DNA of 64,000 nt. Origin: Pseudomonas sp. M47T1. GTDB taxonomy: Bacteria > Pseudomonadota > Gammaproteobacteria > Pseudomonadales > Pseudomonadaceae. Where the stretch lies: assembly GCF_000263855.1 (NCBI RefSeq), contig NZ_AJWX01000002.1, positions 248,001 through 312,000 of the forward strand, in the 5' to 3' direction. The notes beneath the pieces were generated by a model that worked only from the letters and a program-made list of their open reading frames with translations, was not told where the DNA came from and searched no databases. Positions 33,929-44,754 of the stretch are shown in pieces. Every line of letters starts with the position of its first letter. Position 1 is the stretch's first letter. A program made the translations under genes and the position numbers.

Positions 33929-35005
33929 TTAGCCTTCCTTGGGAGCAGACTGCTCGTACTTGGCGTTGAACGCCTGCACGAAACCGTTGCGCAGGATTTC
34001 CCAGAAGGCCTCCAGCGCGCTGATGTCCTGCCGGTGCACGCTGCCGCTCAGGTCTACGCGGGTGGCGAACTGGTTTTTATTGTGGTTCTTGAGCACGGCC
34101 TGGGTGCCACCGACGATGGCTTCCCACACCGAACGGAAAAAGCCCTTGTCTTTGTTTTCCACGTCTTGCTGCCAGTTGAACACTTCCACGTTGTGCAGCA
34201 GTGGCTTGATGTACCCGGTGAGCTGGCCCTTCACCGCCTGGGCCTCGATGACCACGTCGCCGGTGCCGGCATTGAAGTCGAACTTGCCGTAGGCGCTGGA
34301 AAAATCGTTGACCTTGCGCAGCTCTATGCCGGTGGTGCGCAGGCGGAACTGGAAGTCTTCGAAGTTGCTGAATGGGTCGAAGGTGGCGCTGGCCTCCAGC
34401 GGCGCCTGGCCGAACAACTGGGCATGGCCTTCGAAGCGGGCGTCACGCTTGCCCTGCTTGTCCTCGACGTTGGTCAGGTTGAAGACGCTGGCGTTGATCT
34501 GGTTGGCGGAGAGTTTCACCGGTGGCTTGGAGCTGAAGTTGCGGAAGGTGATGGTGCCGTTGTCGATGCGCACCTCGTCGAGGGTGATAGGCAGCAGCTT
34601 GTTCATCTGCGCGCGCCAGTCGGTGCCGGCACCGGTCTGCGAGGCCTGCTTGTTGGTGCCGCCGTCGACGAAGTTGAGCTGCGGCGTGACGAATTCCACC
34701 TTGGCCACCACGGCATGGTCGTACCACAGCGAATGCCAGCTTACCGACAGGTCAATCAGCGGTGCGATCAGCAGCGGCACAGGTACCTTGCCGTCGACCT
34801 TGACGATCTCCAGGCCATTGATCTTGTAGGCGCCGCGCCACAGCGCCAGGTCCACATCGGCGATGTGCCCGCGGTAGGCGCCCATGTCCGCCAGCTTGTC
34901 GTTGAGGTAATTGCGCACCACATAGGGCAGGGCGATGTGCAGCGCAATCAGCAGCAGCACGATGACTGCCAGGGCGCCGATGGGCCAACTGTAGCGACGT
35001 TTCAT
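33929..35005 (-). CDS. DUF748/AsmA-like envelope protein
   Basis: A 358-residue protein with one N-terminal membrane anchor (residues about 8-28) and a periplasmic region of repeated beta strands (DVDLALWRGAYKINGLEI..., IDNGTITFRNFSSKPPVKL...), the pattern of DUF748 and AsmA/YhdP-type proteins thought to build long grooves for lipid transport. ATG at 35005 is used; the ATG at 35065 has no ribosome site. Function in this organism unknown. Confidence 0.78.
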   Translation of the reverse strand: MKRRYSWPIGALAVIVLLLIALHIALPYVVRNYLNDKLADMGAYRGHIADVDLALWRGAYKINGLEIVKVDGKVPVPLLIAPLIDLSVSWHSLWYDHAVVAKVEFVTPQLNFVDGGTNKQASQTGAGTDWRAQMNKLLPITLDEVRIDNGTITFRNFSSKPPVKLSANQINASVFNLTNVEDKQGKRDARFEGHAQLFGQAPLEASATFDPFSNFEDFQFRLRTTGIELRKVNDFSSAYGKFDFNAGTGDVVIEAQAVKGQLTGYIKPLLHNVEVFNWQQDVENKDKGFFRSVWEAIVGGTQAVLKNHNKNQFATRVDLSGSVHRQDISALEAFWEILRNGFVQAFNAKYEQSAPKEG

Positions 35006-35129
35006 GATGCGAATGTCCGAGACCGTATACAGGCATTGACCTGCGGCCACCGGATCCGTTCGCACTGGACTCGTCAGGCCACCGGGCTTACCCTTGAATT
35101 TTTACGCTGGTGCATAAGGACCCTCTGCC

Positions 35130-36104
35130 ATGAGCCGTATCTTCGCTGACAACGCGCATTCCATCGGCAATACACCGCTGGTGCAGATCAACCGCATCGC
35201 CCCGCGCGGCGTGACCGTGCTGGCCAAGATCGAAGGGCGCAACCCCGGCTATTCGGTCAAGTGCCGCATCGGTGCCAACATGATCTGGGACGCTGAAAGC
35301 AGCGGCAAGCTCAAGCCCGGCATGACCATCATCGAGCCCACTTCGGGCAATACGGGCATTGGCCTGGCCTTCGTGGCGGCTGCCCGTGGCTACAAGTTGA
35401 TGCTGACCATGCCGGCGTCCATGAGCATCGAACGGCGCAAGGTGCTCAAGGCCTTGGGCGCCGAATTGGTGCTGACCGAGCCGGCCAAGGGCATGAAGGG
35501 CGCCATCGAAAAAGCCGAAGAGCTGGCTGCGGCCAACCCCGACACCTACTTCATGCCCCAGCAGTTCAGCAACCCGGCCAACCCGGCGATTCACGAGAAA
35601 ACCACCGGCCCGGAAATCTGGAACGACACCGACGGCGCGGTTGACGTGCTGGTGGCCGGCGTGGGCACCGGCGGCACCATTACCGGTATTTCGCGCTACA
35701 TCAAGCATACCCAGGGCAAGTCGATCGTGTCGGTGGCCGTGGAGCCCATCGGCTCGCCGGTAATCACCCAGGCGTTGGCCGGTGAAGAAATCAAGCCCAG
35801 CCCACACAAGATCCAGGGCATTGGTGCCGGTTTCGTGCCGAAGAACCTCGACCTGTCGCTGGTGGACCGGGTGGAGCTGGTCAGCGATGACGAGGCCAAG
35901 GCCATGGCCCTGCGCCTGATGCAGGAAGAAGGGATCCTGTGCGGCATTTCCTGCGGTGCGGCGATGGCAGCTGCCGTGCGCCTGGCCGAGAAGCCGGAAA
36001 TGCAGGGCAAGACCATCGTCGTCATCCTGCCGGACTCGGGCGAGCGCTACCTGTCGAGCATGCTGTTCGCCGACCTGTTCACCGAGGCCGAGAATCAGCA
36101 GTAA
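35130..36104 (+). CDS. cysK: Cysteine synthase A
   Basis: A 324-residue PLP-dependent O-acetylserine sulfhydrylase, last step of cysteine synthesis. [14 protein letters not shown] holds the PLP Lys, [12 protein letters not shown] the Asn/substrate loop, [14 protein letters not shown] the phosphate cup and [14 protein letters not shown] the C-terminal Ser motif. Cytoplasmic; divergent from the DUF748 gene. Confidence 0.93.
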   Translation: MSRIFADNAHSIGNTPLVQINRIAPRGVTVLAKIEGRNPGYSVKCRIGANMIWDAESSGKLKPGMTIIEPTSGNTGIGLAFVAAARGYKLMLTMPASMSIERRKVLKALGAELVLTEPAKGMKGAIEKAEELAAANPDTYFMPQQFSNPANPAIHEKTTGPEIWNDTDGAVDVLVAGVGTGGTITGISRYIKHTQGKSIVSVAVEPIGSPVITQALAGEEIKPSPHKIQGIGAGFVPKNLDLSLVDRVELVSDDEAKAMALRLMQEEGILCGISCGAAMAAAVRLAEKPEMQGKTIVVILPDSGERYLSSMLFADLFTEAENQQ

Positions 36105-36123
36105 CCTCTCTGCCGAGTCAGAA

Positions 36124-36194
36124 TGGGGGAGCGGGCTCTGCCCGCGAACAGGCCATCGCAGTGTTCCTTTCGCGGGCAGAGCCCGCTCCCACAG
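36124..36194. repeat. REP element pair (GGGAGCGGGC family)
   Basis: GGGAGCGGGCTCTGCCCGCG at 36126 and its inverse at 36170-36190 form a long palindrome between cysK and lpxO. Confidence 0.8.
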
Positions 36195-36326
36195 TTGTTT
36201 CAGGTCTTTGACTTGGCGCAATGCCAGGCCTTGGCGTCCGCGCAATAATGAATGTCGTCCGGAATGGCTGTTTAGGCAGCGTTCCAGGGTTTATCATGGC
36301 GGACTGCCCATTCCAGGAGTTGTTGC

Positions 36327-37265
36327 ATGACCCTTTCACTCGCCGTCAAGGTTGCTGTGCTGATGCTGTTTGTCTGCAGCATCCTCTACGTGCATCTGCG
36401 CGGTAAGGCGCGCCTGCCGGTGCTGCGTCAGTTCGTCAACCACTCCGCGTTCTTCGCGCCGTACAACGCGCTGATGTACCTGTTCTCCGCCGTGCCGTCC
36501 AAACCTTACCTGGACCGCAGCAAGTTTCCCGAGCTGGACCTGCTGAAAGACAACTGGGAAACCATCCGCGAAGAGGCCATGCACCTGTTCGACGAGGGCT
36601 ACATTCGTGCTGCCGAGAAGAACAACGACGCCGGTTTCGGTTCGTTCTTCAAGAAGGGCTGGAAGCGTTTCTACCTCAAATGGTATGACCAGCCGCTGCC
36701 GTCGGCCGTGGCCCTGTGCCCCAAGACTGTGGAACTGGTAAGCCGCATTCCCAACGTCAAGGGCGCCATGTTCGCGCTGTTGCCCGGCGGCAGCCACCTG
36801 AACCCGCATCGCGATCCGTTTGCCGGTTCCCTGCGCTACCACCTGGGCCTGTCCACGCCCAACTCCGACGCCTGCCGCATCTTTGTCGATGGGCAGGAAT
36901 ATGCCTGGCGCGACGGTGAAGACGTAATGTTCGACGAGACCTACGTGCACTGGGTCAAGAACGAAACCGACTTCACCCGCGTCATCTTGTTCTGCGACGT
37001 CGAGCGTCCGCTCAGCAGCCGCTTGATGGGCCGCGTCAACCGCAGCGTCAGCGCTTTCCTGGGGCGTGCCACCGCGCCACAGAACGTCGACGACGAGCGC
37101 GTGGGCGGCATCAACCAGGCCTATGCCTGGAGCAAGCGCTTCAGCGACGGCATCGCCGGCAAGGTGAAGAAGTTCAAGCGCGCCAACCCCAAGGCCTACC
37201 GCGTGATGCGGCCAGTGCTGGCGGTGGTGGTCCTGACCGCCCTGGGCTACTGGCTGTTCGGCTAA
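36327..37265 (+). CDS. lpxO: Lipid A hydroxylase LpxO (aspartyl/asparaginyl beta-hydroxylase family)
   Basis: A 312-residue Fe(II)/2-oxoglutarate dioxygenase that hydroxylates the secondary acyl chain of lipid A at the inner membrane. An N-terminal helix (about 5-22) anchors it and a C-terminal helix (VLAVVVLTALGYWLF) ends it. The facial triad is visible as NPHRDPF and the later TYVHWV, with a 2-oxoglutarate Arg after it. ATG at 36327 is preceded by CAGGAGTTGTTGC. Confidence 0.9.
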   Translation: MTLSLAVKVAVLMLFVCSILYVHLRGKARLPVLRQFVNHSAFFAPYNALMYLFSAVPSKPYLDRSKFPELDLLKDNWETIREEAMHLFDEGYIRAAEKNNDAGFGSFFKKGWKRFYLKWYDQPLPSAVALCPKTVELVSRIPNVKGAMFALLPGGSHLNPHRDPFAGSLRYHLGLSTPNSDACRIFVDGQEYAWRDGEDVMFDETYVHWVKNETDFTRVILFCDVERPLSSRLMGRVNRSVSAFLGRATAPQNVDDERVGGINQAYAWSKRFSDGIAGKVKKFKRANPKAYRVMRPVLAVVVLTALGYWLFG

Positions 37266-37304
37266 GCCCTGCGCCCCGGCCGTTCGGCCGGGGCCTGTGC
37301 TGCA

Positions 37305-37772
37305 TCAGCCCAGCACGGCAACGCCGGCACGGGCGATCTGAGCATCAAACTCCGACTTCACCCCCGACACACCCACCGCGCCAATCACCTGGCCGTCGTG
37401 GATGATCGGCACCGCGCCTTCCAGGCAGGTCATGATCTCCACCGACAGGAACGAGTTACGGCCGTTGTTGACCAGCTCCTCGTAATACTTCGATTCGCGG
37501 CCGCTGATGGCCGAGGTGCGCGCCTTGGCGGGCGCCAGGTGAGCCGTGCTGGCCGACGCGCCATCCAGGCGTTCCAGCGCCAGCAGGTGGCCGCCGTCGT
37601 CGACGATGGCGATGGTCACGGCCCAGTGGTTCTGCAGCGCCTCGGCGCGGGCAGCAGCCATGATGCGGGTGGTTTCGGTGTGGCCCAGTACGGCTTTGTG
37701 CGCATCGGTCAGTCCTTTTTGTATGAGAAGCGGTGCGCCTATCTTCACATGGGGCAGGATGCTTTGTCCCAT
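37305..37772 (-). CDS. GlcG/HbpS family heme-binding protein
   Basis: A 155-residue protein of the GlcG/DUF336 family: ALQNHWAVTIAIVDDGGHLLALERLDGA and GAVPIIHDGQVIGAVGVSG are the conserved blocks. ATG at 37772 (MGQSILPHV) is preferred; the frame is open further upstream without ribosome site. Members bind heme or cobalamin or accompany glycolate enzymes; role here unknown. Confidence 0.82.
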   Translation of the reverse strand: MGQSILPHVKIGAPLLIQKGLTDAHKAVLGHTETTRIMAAARAEALQNHWAVTIAIVDDGGHLLALERLDGASASTAHLAPAKARTSAISGRESKYYEELVNNGRNSFLSVEIMTCLEGAVPIIHDGQVIGAVGVSGVKSEFDAQIARAGVAVLG

Positions 37773-38240
37773 GGGCGGTGACTGATCAGTTTGACGCCAA
37801 TGGCCCAGGCTAGAGCCATTGCCTTTGAGGGGCACACCCATCCCCGCCTGTTTGAAGAGTTGCAGCAAGCCCCGACCTTCGAGCTCCGTGCTTGCGGCAT
37901 GACACCGCCGAAGGTCCTGCGGACCTTTTCGCAGCCTGACGGGGGTTGCGTGCACAAGCGACCAATGGTTATAGTCGAGCCTCACGAAAATTCTCCGAGC
38001 TTCTCATGCCCGATGCCCGCTTCCTCGCCAGCAACACCCGCACAGCTCACGCTGTCGGCGTGCCGCGCGCGGACCAGCAGCCAGTCATGATCAGCCACTA
38101 TTCCCCTCCTGTCGTTCAGACGCCGGTGTGCGCAACCGTTGCGCCCCCTCCTGGCGTGGTCTCTGCGGTCTGAAGCACCGCATCTACACACACTGAACCC
38201 GGCTTTTTGCCGCGCTGGCCTTGATTGGCCCGAATGACAG
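37773..38240. other. Intergenic region upstream of the truncated EamA gene
   Basis: 468 bp. It contains a repeat (37915-37936) shared with 53577-53598 and a possible 55-codon frame from ATG 38006 (MPDARFLASNTRTAHAVGVP...) ending at 38173. That frame has no strong ribosome site and I cannot place it in a family; a leader peptide is possible but unproven. Confidence 0.4.
37915..37936 (+). repeat. 22-bp dispersed repeat (copy 1)
   Basis: TCCTGCGGACCTTTTCGCAG plus two more bases, identical to 53577-53598. Part of a Pseudomonas REP-like family that can pair with CTGCGAAGG-type arms. Confidence 0.75.
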
Positions 38241-38756
38241 GTGCATCACATGTTTACCTTTTCCAAAGACTCCGTGGCCTCGGCGGCCTCTACCGTGCTG
38301 TTCGTATTGCTGTGGAGCAGTGGCGCCATCTTTTCCAAATGGGGCCTTGCCCACGCCTCGGCCTTTGCCTTCCTGCTGTGCCGATTTGCCATCGCCCTGG
38401 TAGCCCTGCTGGTATTGATCCCTTTGCTCAAGCTGCGCCTGCCCACCACCGGCAAGGGCCTGGGCTATGCCATAGCCACCGGGCTGGTGCTGTTGGGCGC
38501 CTACCAGATCTTCTACATCCTGGCGCTGAGCCTGAAAGTAACCCCGGGGGTGATGGCCACGGTGATGGGCGTGCAACCGATCCTCACGGCGGTGCTGGTG
38601 GAACGTCGTCACTCGTTGACGCGGTTGTTCGGCCTGTGCCTGGGGCTTGCGGGGCTGGTGCTGGTGGTGTTCCTAAATCGGCTTCCAGCCCCCACAAAAA
38701 ATCAGTATTTGCGTTTCAGGGTTTCGCTGGGCAGTTCGTCAAACAGCGCCCGGTAG
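38241..38756 (+). pseudogene. EamA/DMT transporter, C-terminally truncated
   Basis: The N-terminal 145 or so residues are a good EamA domain (VLFVLLWSSGAIFSKWGLAHASAF..., four to five membrane helices, ending GLVLVVF). DMT exporters normally have two such halves and about 300 residues; here similarity stops near 38678 and the frame continues as unrelated residues through the 3' end of the convergent AraC gene. The break point suggests a deletion that removed the second half. Start is GTG 38241 or ATG 38250. A single-EamA protein that works as a dimer is not excluded. Confidence 0.7.
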
Positions 38757-39604
38757 CTGCTGGAAAACCGCCCCAGGTGCCAGAACGACCAATGCATCGC
38801 CACCTCGGCCACTGTGGTGGTGTTGCCCCGTGCCTTGAGCAGTTCGCGATGGGCATTGTTCAGGCGCTTGAGCCGCAGCCACAGGGCGGGCGCCATGCCG
38901 GTGTAGGCCTTGAACGCCTGTTGCAGCTGGCGCAGGGACACTTCGGCAACGCTGGCCAGTTCCACCAGGTTCAGGGTTTCGTCCGGCACATCGGCGGCCC
39001 ATTCGAACACCCGCTTCATGATTCGCCGCTCGCCGGCGCGCCGTTGCAGGGCGCAGCCGTCCAGGCCAGGGGAAGCGTTGTCGAGGATGAACAGGCAGTC
39101 GTCCAGCAACTGCGCGGTCAAGGCCTCGCGGTCGGGGGCAAGGTCTGCCTGGGCCAGGCGCGTCAGCGTGCTGCTCAACCAACGCGTGAACAGGGTATTC
39201 TGCCCGCCACTGAGCGGGGCCATGAACAGGCCTTCCAGCCGAGCGCTGTCCAGGCCGTGCTCGCGAACGAACTGCGGGCCGAACACCACGGCCACTTCGC
39301 GGTAGTTTTCCGGGGTGATCCAGATGTTGCGGCTCTCGCCATTGAGCAGGTACAGCGACTGCTCGCTCAGGTCGAAACAGAACGCCAGCGAGCCCTTGGG
39401 CGCGTTGAAATGCTGCTCGACGCGGGTGTTCATGCCTTCTTCGTAAATCTCCACGCCGTGCAGGTCCAGGTAGCGGATCTGCCCGCGAAAGTGCCCCGGG
39501 GACATTTGCTGATAGTCCTGCACCCACCCAGGGGTTACCTGGATTTGCTCGGCGAAACTGCCGGTGCTGAAGGCCTGGACGTTAAGCGGGTTGGGCTCTG
39601 TCAT
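38702..39604 (-). CDS. AraC family transcriptional regulator
   Basis: A 300-residue regulator with an N-terminal sensing domain and C-terminal pair of helix-turn-helices (LNLVELASVAEVSLRQLQQAFKAYTGMAPALWLRLKRLNNAHREL, then TVAEVAMHWSFWHLGRFSSSYRALFDELPSETL). It is divergent from the glutamine synthetase-like gene and probably activates the amine cluster in response to its substrate. Its 3' end lies under the tail of the truncated EamA frame. Confidence 0.88.
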   Translation of the reverse strand: MTEPNPLNVQAFSTGSFAEQIQVTPGWVQDYQQMSPGHFRGQIRYLDLHGVEIYEEGMNTRVEQHFNAPKGSLAFCFDLSEQSLYLLNGESRNIWITPENYREVAVVFGPQFVREHGLDSARLEGLFMAPLSGGQNTLFTRWLSSTLTRLAQADLAPDREALTAQLLDDCLFILDNASPGLDGCALQRRAGERRIMKRVFEWAADVPDETLNLVELASVAEVSLRQLQQAFKAYTGMAPALWLRLKRLNNAHRELLKARGNTTTVAEVAMHWSFWHLGRFSSSYRALFDELPSETLKRKY

Positions 39605-39785
39605 GCGGTAACCTGGCGCACCATGTTGGTGCATTTAGGCGTGCGTAAAGTGGATAGATGGTTATAAGCTGCATGCGCAAGATATAAGGGAACGCGCCCA
39701 AGGGGAAGAGATGCCCCATGCTTCAGTGAAGTGATGCAAAAAACATGCAATACCGGCGCTAACAAAAAATAACGACGAGGTCTTT

Positions 39786-41144
39786 ATGAATGCCCCCTTC
39801 GACCAACTGTCCAGTTGGCTGAAAGATCACAAGATTACCGAGGTTGAATGTGTGGTCAGCGACTTGACCGGCATCGCCCGCGGCAAAATAGCACCCACCA
39901 ACAAATTCCTGAATGAGCGAGGCATGCGCCTGCCGGAAAGTGTGCTGTTGCAAACGGTAACCGGGGACTTTGTCGACGACGACATTTACTACGACCTGCT
40001 GGACCCGGCCGACATCGACATGATCTGCCGCCCCGACCCTTCGTCGATCTACGTGATTCCATGGGCCATCGAGCCCACGGCCATCGTGATTCACGACACC
40101 TTCGACAAGCATGGCAACCCCATCGAACTGTCGCCGCGCAACGTGCTGAAGAAAGTGCTCAAGCTCTACGCCGACAAAGGCTGGCAGCCTATCGTGGCGC
40201 CGGAAATGGAGTTCTACCTCACCCAGCGCTGCGAAGACCCGGACTTGCCCCTGCGCGCGCCGTTGGGCCGCTCGGGCCGTGCCGAAAGTGGCCGGCAGTC
40301 GTTTTCCATCGATGCTGCCAACGAATTCGACCCGTTGTTCGAAGACGTCTACGACTGGTGCGAAGCCCAGGGCCTGGACCTGGATACGCTGATTCACGAA
40401 GACGGCCCGGCGCAGATGGAAATCAACTTCCGTCACGGCGATGCCCTGGACCTGGCCGACCAGATCACCATCTTCAAGCGCACCATGCGTGAGGCGGCGC
40501 TCAAGCACAACGTCACCGCCACCTTCATGGCCAAACCGGTCGGCGACGAGCCGGGCAGCGCCATGCACCTGCACCAGAGCGTGATCGACATCGCCACCGG
40601 CAAGCCGATCTTCGTCAATGACAAGGGTGAGAAGAGCCAGCTGTTCCTCAACCACATTGGCGGCCTGCAGAAGTACATTCCCAAGCTGTTGCCAATGTTC
40701 GCGCCCAACGTCAATTCGTTCCGCCGCTTCCTGCCCGACACCTCGGCACCGGTGAACGTGGAGTGGGGCGAGGAAAACCGCACCGTGGGCCTGCGCGTGC
40801 CAGACGCCAGCCCCGAAGCCATGCGCGTGGAAAACCGCCTGCCGGGCGCCGACGCCAACCCTTACCTGGCTATCGCCGCCAGCCTGCTGTGCGGCTACCT
40901 GGGCATGGTCGAGGGCATCGAGCCCAGCGCACCGGTGGAAGGCCGCGCCTACGAGCGCCGCAACCTGCGCCTGCCCATCACTATCGAGGACGCATTGGCC
41001 CACATGGAAGAATGCGACACGGTGATCCAGTACCTGGGCGAGAAATTCGTGCGTGGCTATGTCGCGGTGAAACGCGCCGAGCATGAAAATTTCAAGCGAG
41101 TCATCAGCTCTTGGGAACGCGAGTTCCTGCTGCTGAGCGTCTGA
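39786..41144 (+). CDS. Glutamine synthetase family protein (gamma-glutamylamine synthetase type)
   Basis: A 452-residue type of glutamine synthetase that ligates glutamate to an amine (PuuA/SpuI-like). ATP and metal motifs are APEMEFYL, EDGPAQMEINF, MHLHQSV and the RVENRLPGADANPYLA segment. The N-terminus VECVVSDLTGIARGK matches the PuuA subgroup. It is the first gene of a likely catabolic unit with a polyamine-binding protein and an FAD oxidase, so the substrate is probably putrescine or a related amine. ATG at 39786 follows CGAGGTCTTT. Confidence 0.88.
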   Translation: MNAPFDQLSSWLKDHKITEVECVVSDLTGIARGKIAPTNKFLNERGMRLPESVLLQTVTGDFVDDDIYYDLLDPADIDMICRPDPSSIYVIPWAIEPTAIVIHDTFDKHGNPIELSPRNVLKKVLKLYADKGWQPIVAPEMEFYLTQRCEDPDLPLRAPLGRSGRAESGRQSFSIDAANEFDPLFEDVYDWCEAQGLDLDTLIHEDGPAQMEINFRHGDALDLADQITIFKRTMREAALKHNVTATFMAKPVGDEPGSAMHLHQSVIDIATGKPIFVNDKGEKSQLFLNHIGGLQKYIPKLLPMFAPNVNSFRRFLPDTSAPVNVEWGEENRTVGLRVPDASPEAMRVENRLPGADANPYLAIAASLLCGYLGMVEGIEPSAPVEGRAYERRNLRLPITIEDALAHMEECDTVIQYLGEKFVRGYVAVKRAEHENFKRVISSWEREFLLLSV

Positions 41145-41155
41145 GATAGCTACAA

Positions 41156-42351
<1,196 letters not shown>

Positions 42352-42365
42352 AAGCGAGAAGTGTG

Positions 42366-43661
42366 ATGGCGATGCAATCAGAACATGCCCGGTCCTATTA
42401 CGCGGCCACTGCTGGCCAGATGCCTGAGTACCCCTGCCTGGGGGAGGATCTGGTGGCCGATGTGTGCGTGATTGGCGGTGGCTTCACCGGCGTCAACACG
42501 GCCCTTGAACTGGCCGGGCGCGGTTTGTCGGTGGTGCTGCTGGAAGGGCGGCGAATCGGTTGGGGCGCCAGTGGCCGCAACGGTGGGCAGTTGATTCGTG
42601 GCATTGGCCACGCGGTCGACGGTTTTGCCCGCTACGTAGGCCAGGAAGGCGTGCGCTACCTGGAACAGGCCGGCATCGAGTCAGTGGCGTTGGTGCGTCA
42701 GCGCATCGAAGCCAACGGCATCGATTGCGACCTGCGCTGGGGGTTCTGCGAGCTGGCCAACACGCCCGCGCAGTTCGCGGCATTTGCCGACGAACAGCGC
42801 TGGTTGGGCGACATTGGCTACACCCACGAAACCCGCATCGTCGGGCCGGCGCAAATGGATCAGGTGGTGGCGTCGGACCAATACGCGGGCGGCCTGATCG
42901 ATATGGGCTCAGGCCACCTGCACCCGCTGCGCCTGGTACTGGGCGAAGCGCGGCTGGCCGCGGCGCAGGGCGTGCGCATCTTCGAGCACAGCCCGGCGCT
43001 GGAGATCATTCACGGCTCTACCGTGCAGGTGCGTTGCGCCGGTGGTACGGTGCGGGCCGGGCACTTGGTGCTGGGTTGCAACGCGCACCTGGATGACCTG
43101 GAGCCACGGCTCAGTGGCAAGGTGCTGCCCGCCGGCAGTTACATCGTCACCACTGAACCGTTGAGCCGCGAGGTGGCGCAAAGCCTGATTCCTCAGGATC
43201 TGGCCTTGTGCGACCAGAAGGTGGGCCTGGACTACTACCGTTTGACGGCCGACCGCCGCCTGCTGTTTGGCGGCGCCTGCCATTATTCGGGCAAAGACCC
43301 GGCGGACATCGGCGCCTACATGCGGCCGAAGATGCTCAAGGTGTTTGCGCAGTTGGCCAACGTCAAGCTGGACTACCAGTGGGGCGGCATGATCGGCATC
43401 ACGGCCAACCGCTTCCCCCAGGTAGGGCGACTGAGCCAATACCCCAACGTCTACTATGCCCAGGGCTACAGCGGGCATGGGGTCAACGTCACCCACTGGA
43501 CGGCGAAACTGCTGGCCGAGGCCATTCACGCTGGCCACAGCCACGGCTTCGACGTATTCAGCAAAGTGCCGCACATGACCTTCCCGGGCGGCAAGGCCCT
43601 GCGCTCGCCGCTGTTGGCGCTGGGCATGGCGTGGTACCGGCTGAAGGAGATCCTGGGCTGA
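42366..43661 (+). CDS. FAD-dependent amine oxidoreductase (PuuB-like)
   Basis: A 431-residue DAO-family flavoenzyme. The dinucleotide motif DVCVIGGGFTGVNTALEL is followed by LLEGRRIGWGASGRNGGQL, and the C-terminus has GYSGHGVNVTHWTAKLLAEAI. By context it oxidises the gamma-glutamylated amine made by the synthetase upstream. A GTG one codon earlier (42363) is also possible. It starts 15 bp after the binding-protein gene. Confidence 0.88.
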   Translation: MAMQSEHARSYYAATAGQMPEYPCLGEDLVADVCVIGGGFTGVNTALELAGRGLSVVLLEGRRIGWGASGRNGGQLIRGIGHAVDGFARYVGQEGVRYLEQAGIESVALVRQRIEANGIDCDLRWGFCELANTPAQFAAFADEQRWLGDIGYTHETRIVGPAQMDQVVASDQYAGGLIDMGSGHLHPLRLVLGEARLAAAQGVRIFEHSPALEIIHGSTVQVRCAGGTVRAGHLVLGCNAHLDDLEPRLSGKVLPAGSYIVTTEPLSREVAQSLIPQDLALCDQKVGLDYYRLTADRRLLFGGACHYSGKDPADIGAYMRPKMLKVFAQLANVKLDYQWGGMIGITANRFPQVGRLSQYPNVYYAQGYSGHGVNVTHWTAKLLAEAIHAGHSHGFDVFSKVPHMTFPGGKALRSPLLALGMAWYRLKEILG

Positions 43662-43710
43662 TCAAGACCGGGGTTCAAACGTTGGCAGCTTGCCCACTTT
43701 ACGTGGGCGG

Positions 43711-44598
43711 CTACACGGGCTTTGTAGGCCGCAGCACCAGATACAGCGCCACCCCGATCAACACCCCGCCATACAGGTGCGCCCACGACAGCGGCTCGCC
43801 CAGCAGCAACGCCCCCCACAACACACCGAACGCCGGGATCATGAAGGTCACGGTGCTGGACTTCACCGGGCCGATGTCGGTCAGCAGGCGAAAGTACAGG
43901 ATGTAGGCAAAGGCCGTGCACACCAGCCCCAGGCCCAGCAGCGACCCCCAGACTTCCCAGCCACCCCAGTTGGCCGGCGGTGCAATAACCACGCTGGCGG
44001 CGAACAGCGGCGTCAGCAACAGCGTGGCACCGAGCATGCTGCCCAGGGCCGACAAGCGCGGGTCCAGGCCGCCTTGCTGGTCTAGCCAGCGCCGGGCCAG
44101 GAAGCCGGCGAAGCCGTAGCAGGTGGTGGCCAGCAGGCAGGAAAGGGCGCCCATGGCCAGTTGCAGGTCAAAGGCCACGGGGCCCGCGCGGGTGAGGATG
44201 CCCACGCCGAACAGGCCGGCGAACACGCCCAGCAGCTTGATGGGCGTCAGCCGCTCATGGAAGAACAGCCCGCCGATGAGCACCCCCATCAGTGGCGTGG
44301 TGGCGTTGAAAATGGCCGAGTAACCCGCCGGCAGCACTTGCGCGGCTACCGAGTACAGGGTGGCGGGCATGCCGGAGTTGATCATGCCCAGTAGCAGGCA
44401 GGTCTTGAGCTTGCCCTGGAAGTCCCATTTCACGCGCATCAGGGCAAGGATAACCACCAGGCCGGTGGCGGCAATGCCGACGCGGAAAAACGCGGTGGGA
44501 AAGGCGCCCAGTACCGGGGCGATGACACGCATGAACAGAAAGCTGGCACCCCAGACGGCGGCCAGCAGCAACATGTTCATGAGGGAGGCAGGTTTCAC
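43711..44598 (-). CDS. EamA/DMT family transporter
   Basis: A 295-residue ten-helix inner-membrane exporter with two EamA halves ([20 protein letters not shown]... and [17 protein letters not shown]...). Complete, unlike the truncated relative at 38241. ATG at 44598 follows AGGAGATCC. Substrate unknown. Convergent with the oxidoreductase gene. Confidence 0.87.
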   Translation of the reverse strand: MKPASLMNMLLLAAVWGASFLFMRVIAPVLGAFPTAFFRVGIAATGLVVILALMRVKWDFQGKLKTCLLLGMINSGMPATLYSVAAQVLPAGYSAIFNATTPLMGVLIGGLFFHERLTPIKLLGVFAGLFGVGILTRAGPVAFDLQLAMGALSCLLATTCYGFAGFLARRWLDQQGGLDPRLSALGSMLGATLLLTPLFAASVVIAPPANWGGWEVWGSLLGLGLVCTAFAYILYFRLLTDIGPVKSSTVTFMIPAFGVLWGALLLGEPLSWAHLYGGVLIGVALYLVLRPTKPV

Positions 44599-44692
44599 GC
44601 AGGATCTCCTGATCCGGTTGGCAGGGGCGCAAGTCTCCTCGAGTACCCAACCCTTGGCAACCGTGAGAGTTGCGTTGAAACACAGGGCCAGC

Positions 44693-44714
44693 GCAGCCTG
44701 GCGGCAGCGGCTAC
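44693..44714 (-). repeat. REP element (inverted copy)
   Basis: Inverse of the 22-bp unit at 27056-27077, 41 bp upstream of the aceK start. Confidence 0.75.
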
Positions 44715-44754
44715 GCTTTGGTTTTCAGACGCCCCCCGCAGAGGCTTGAGACCC

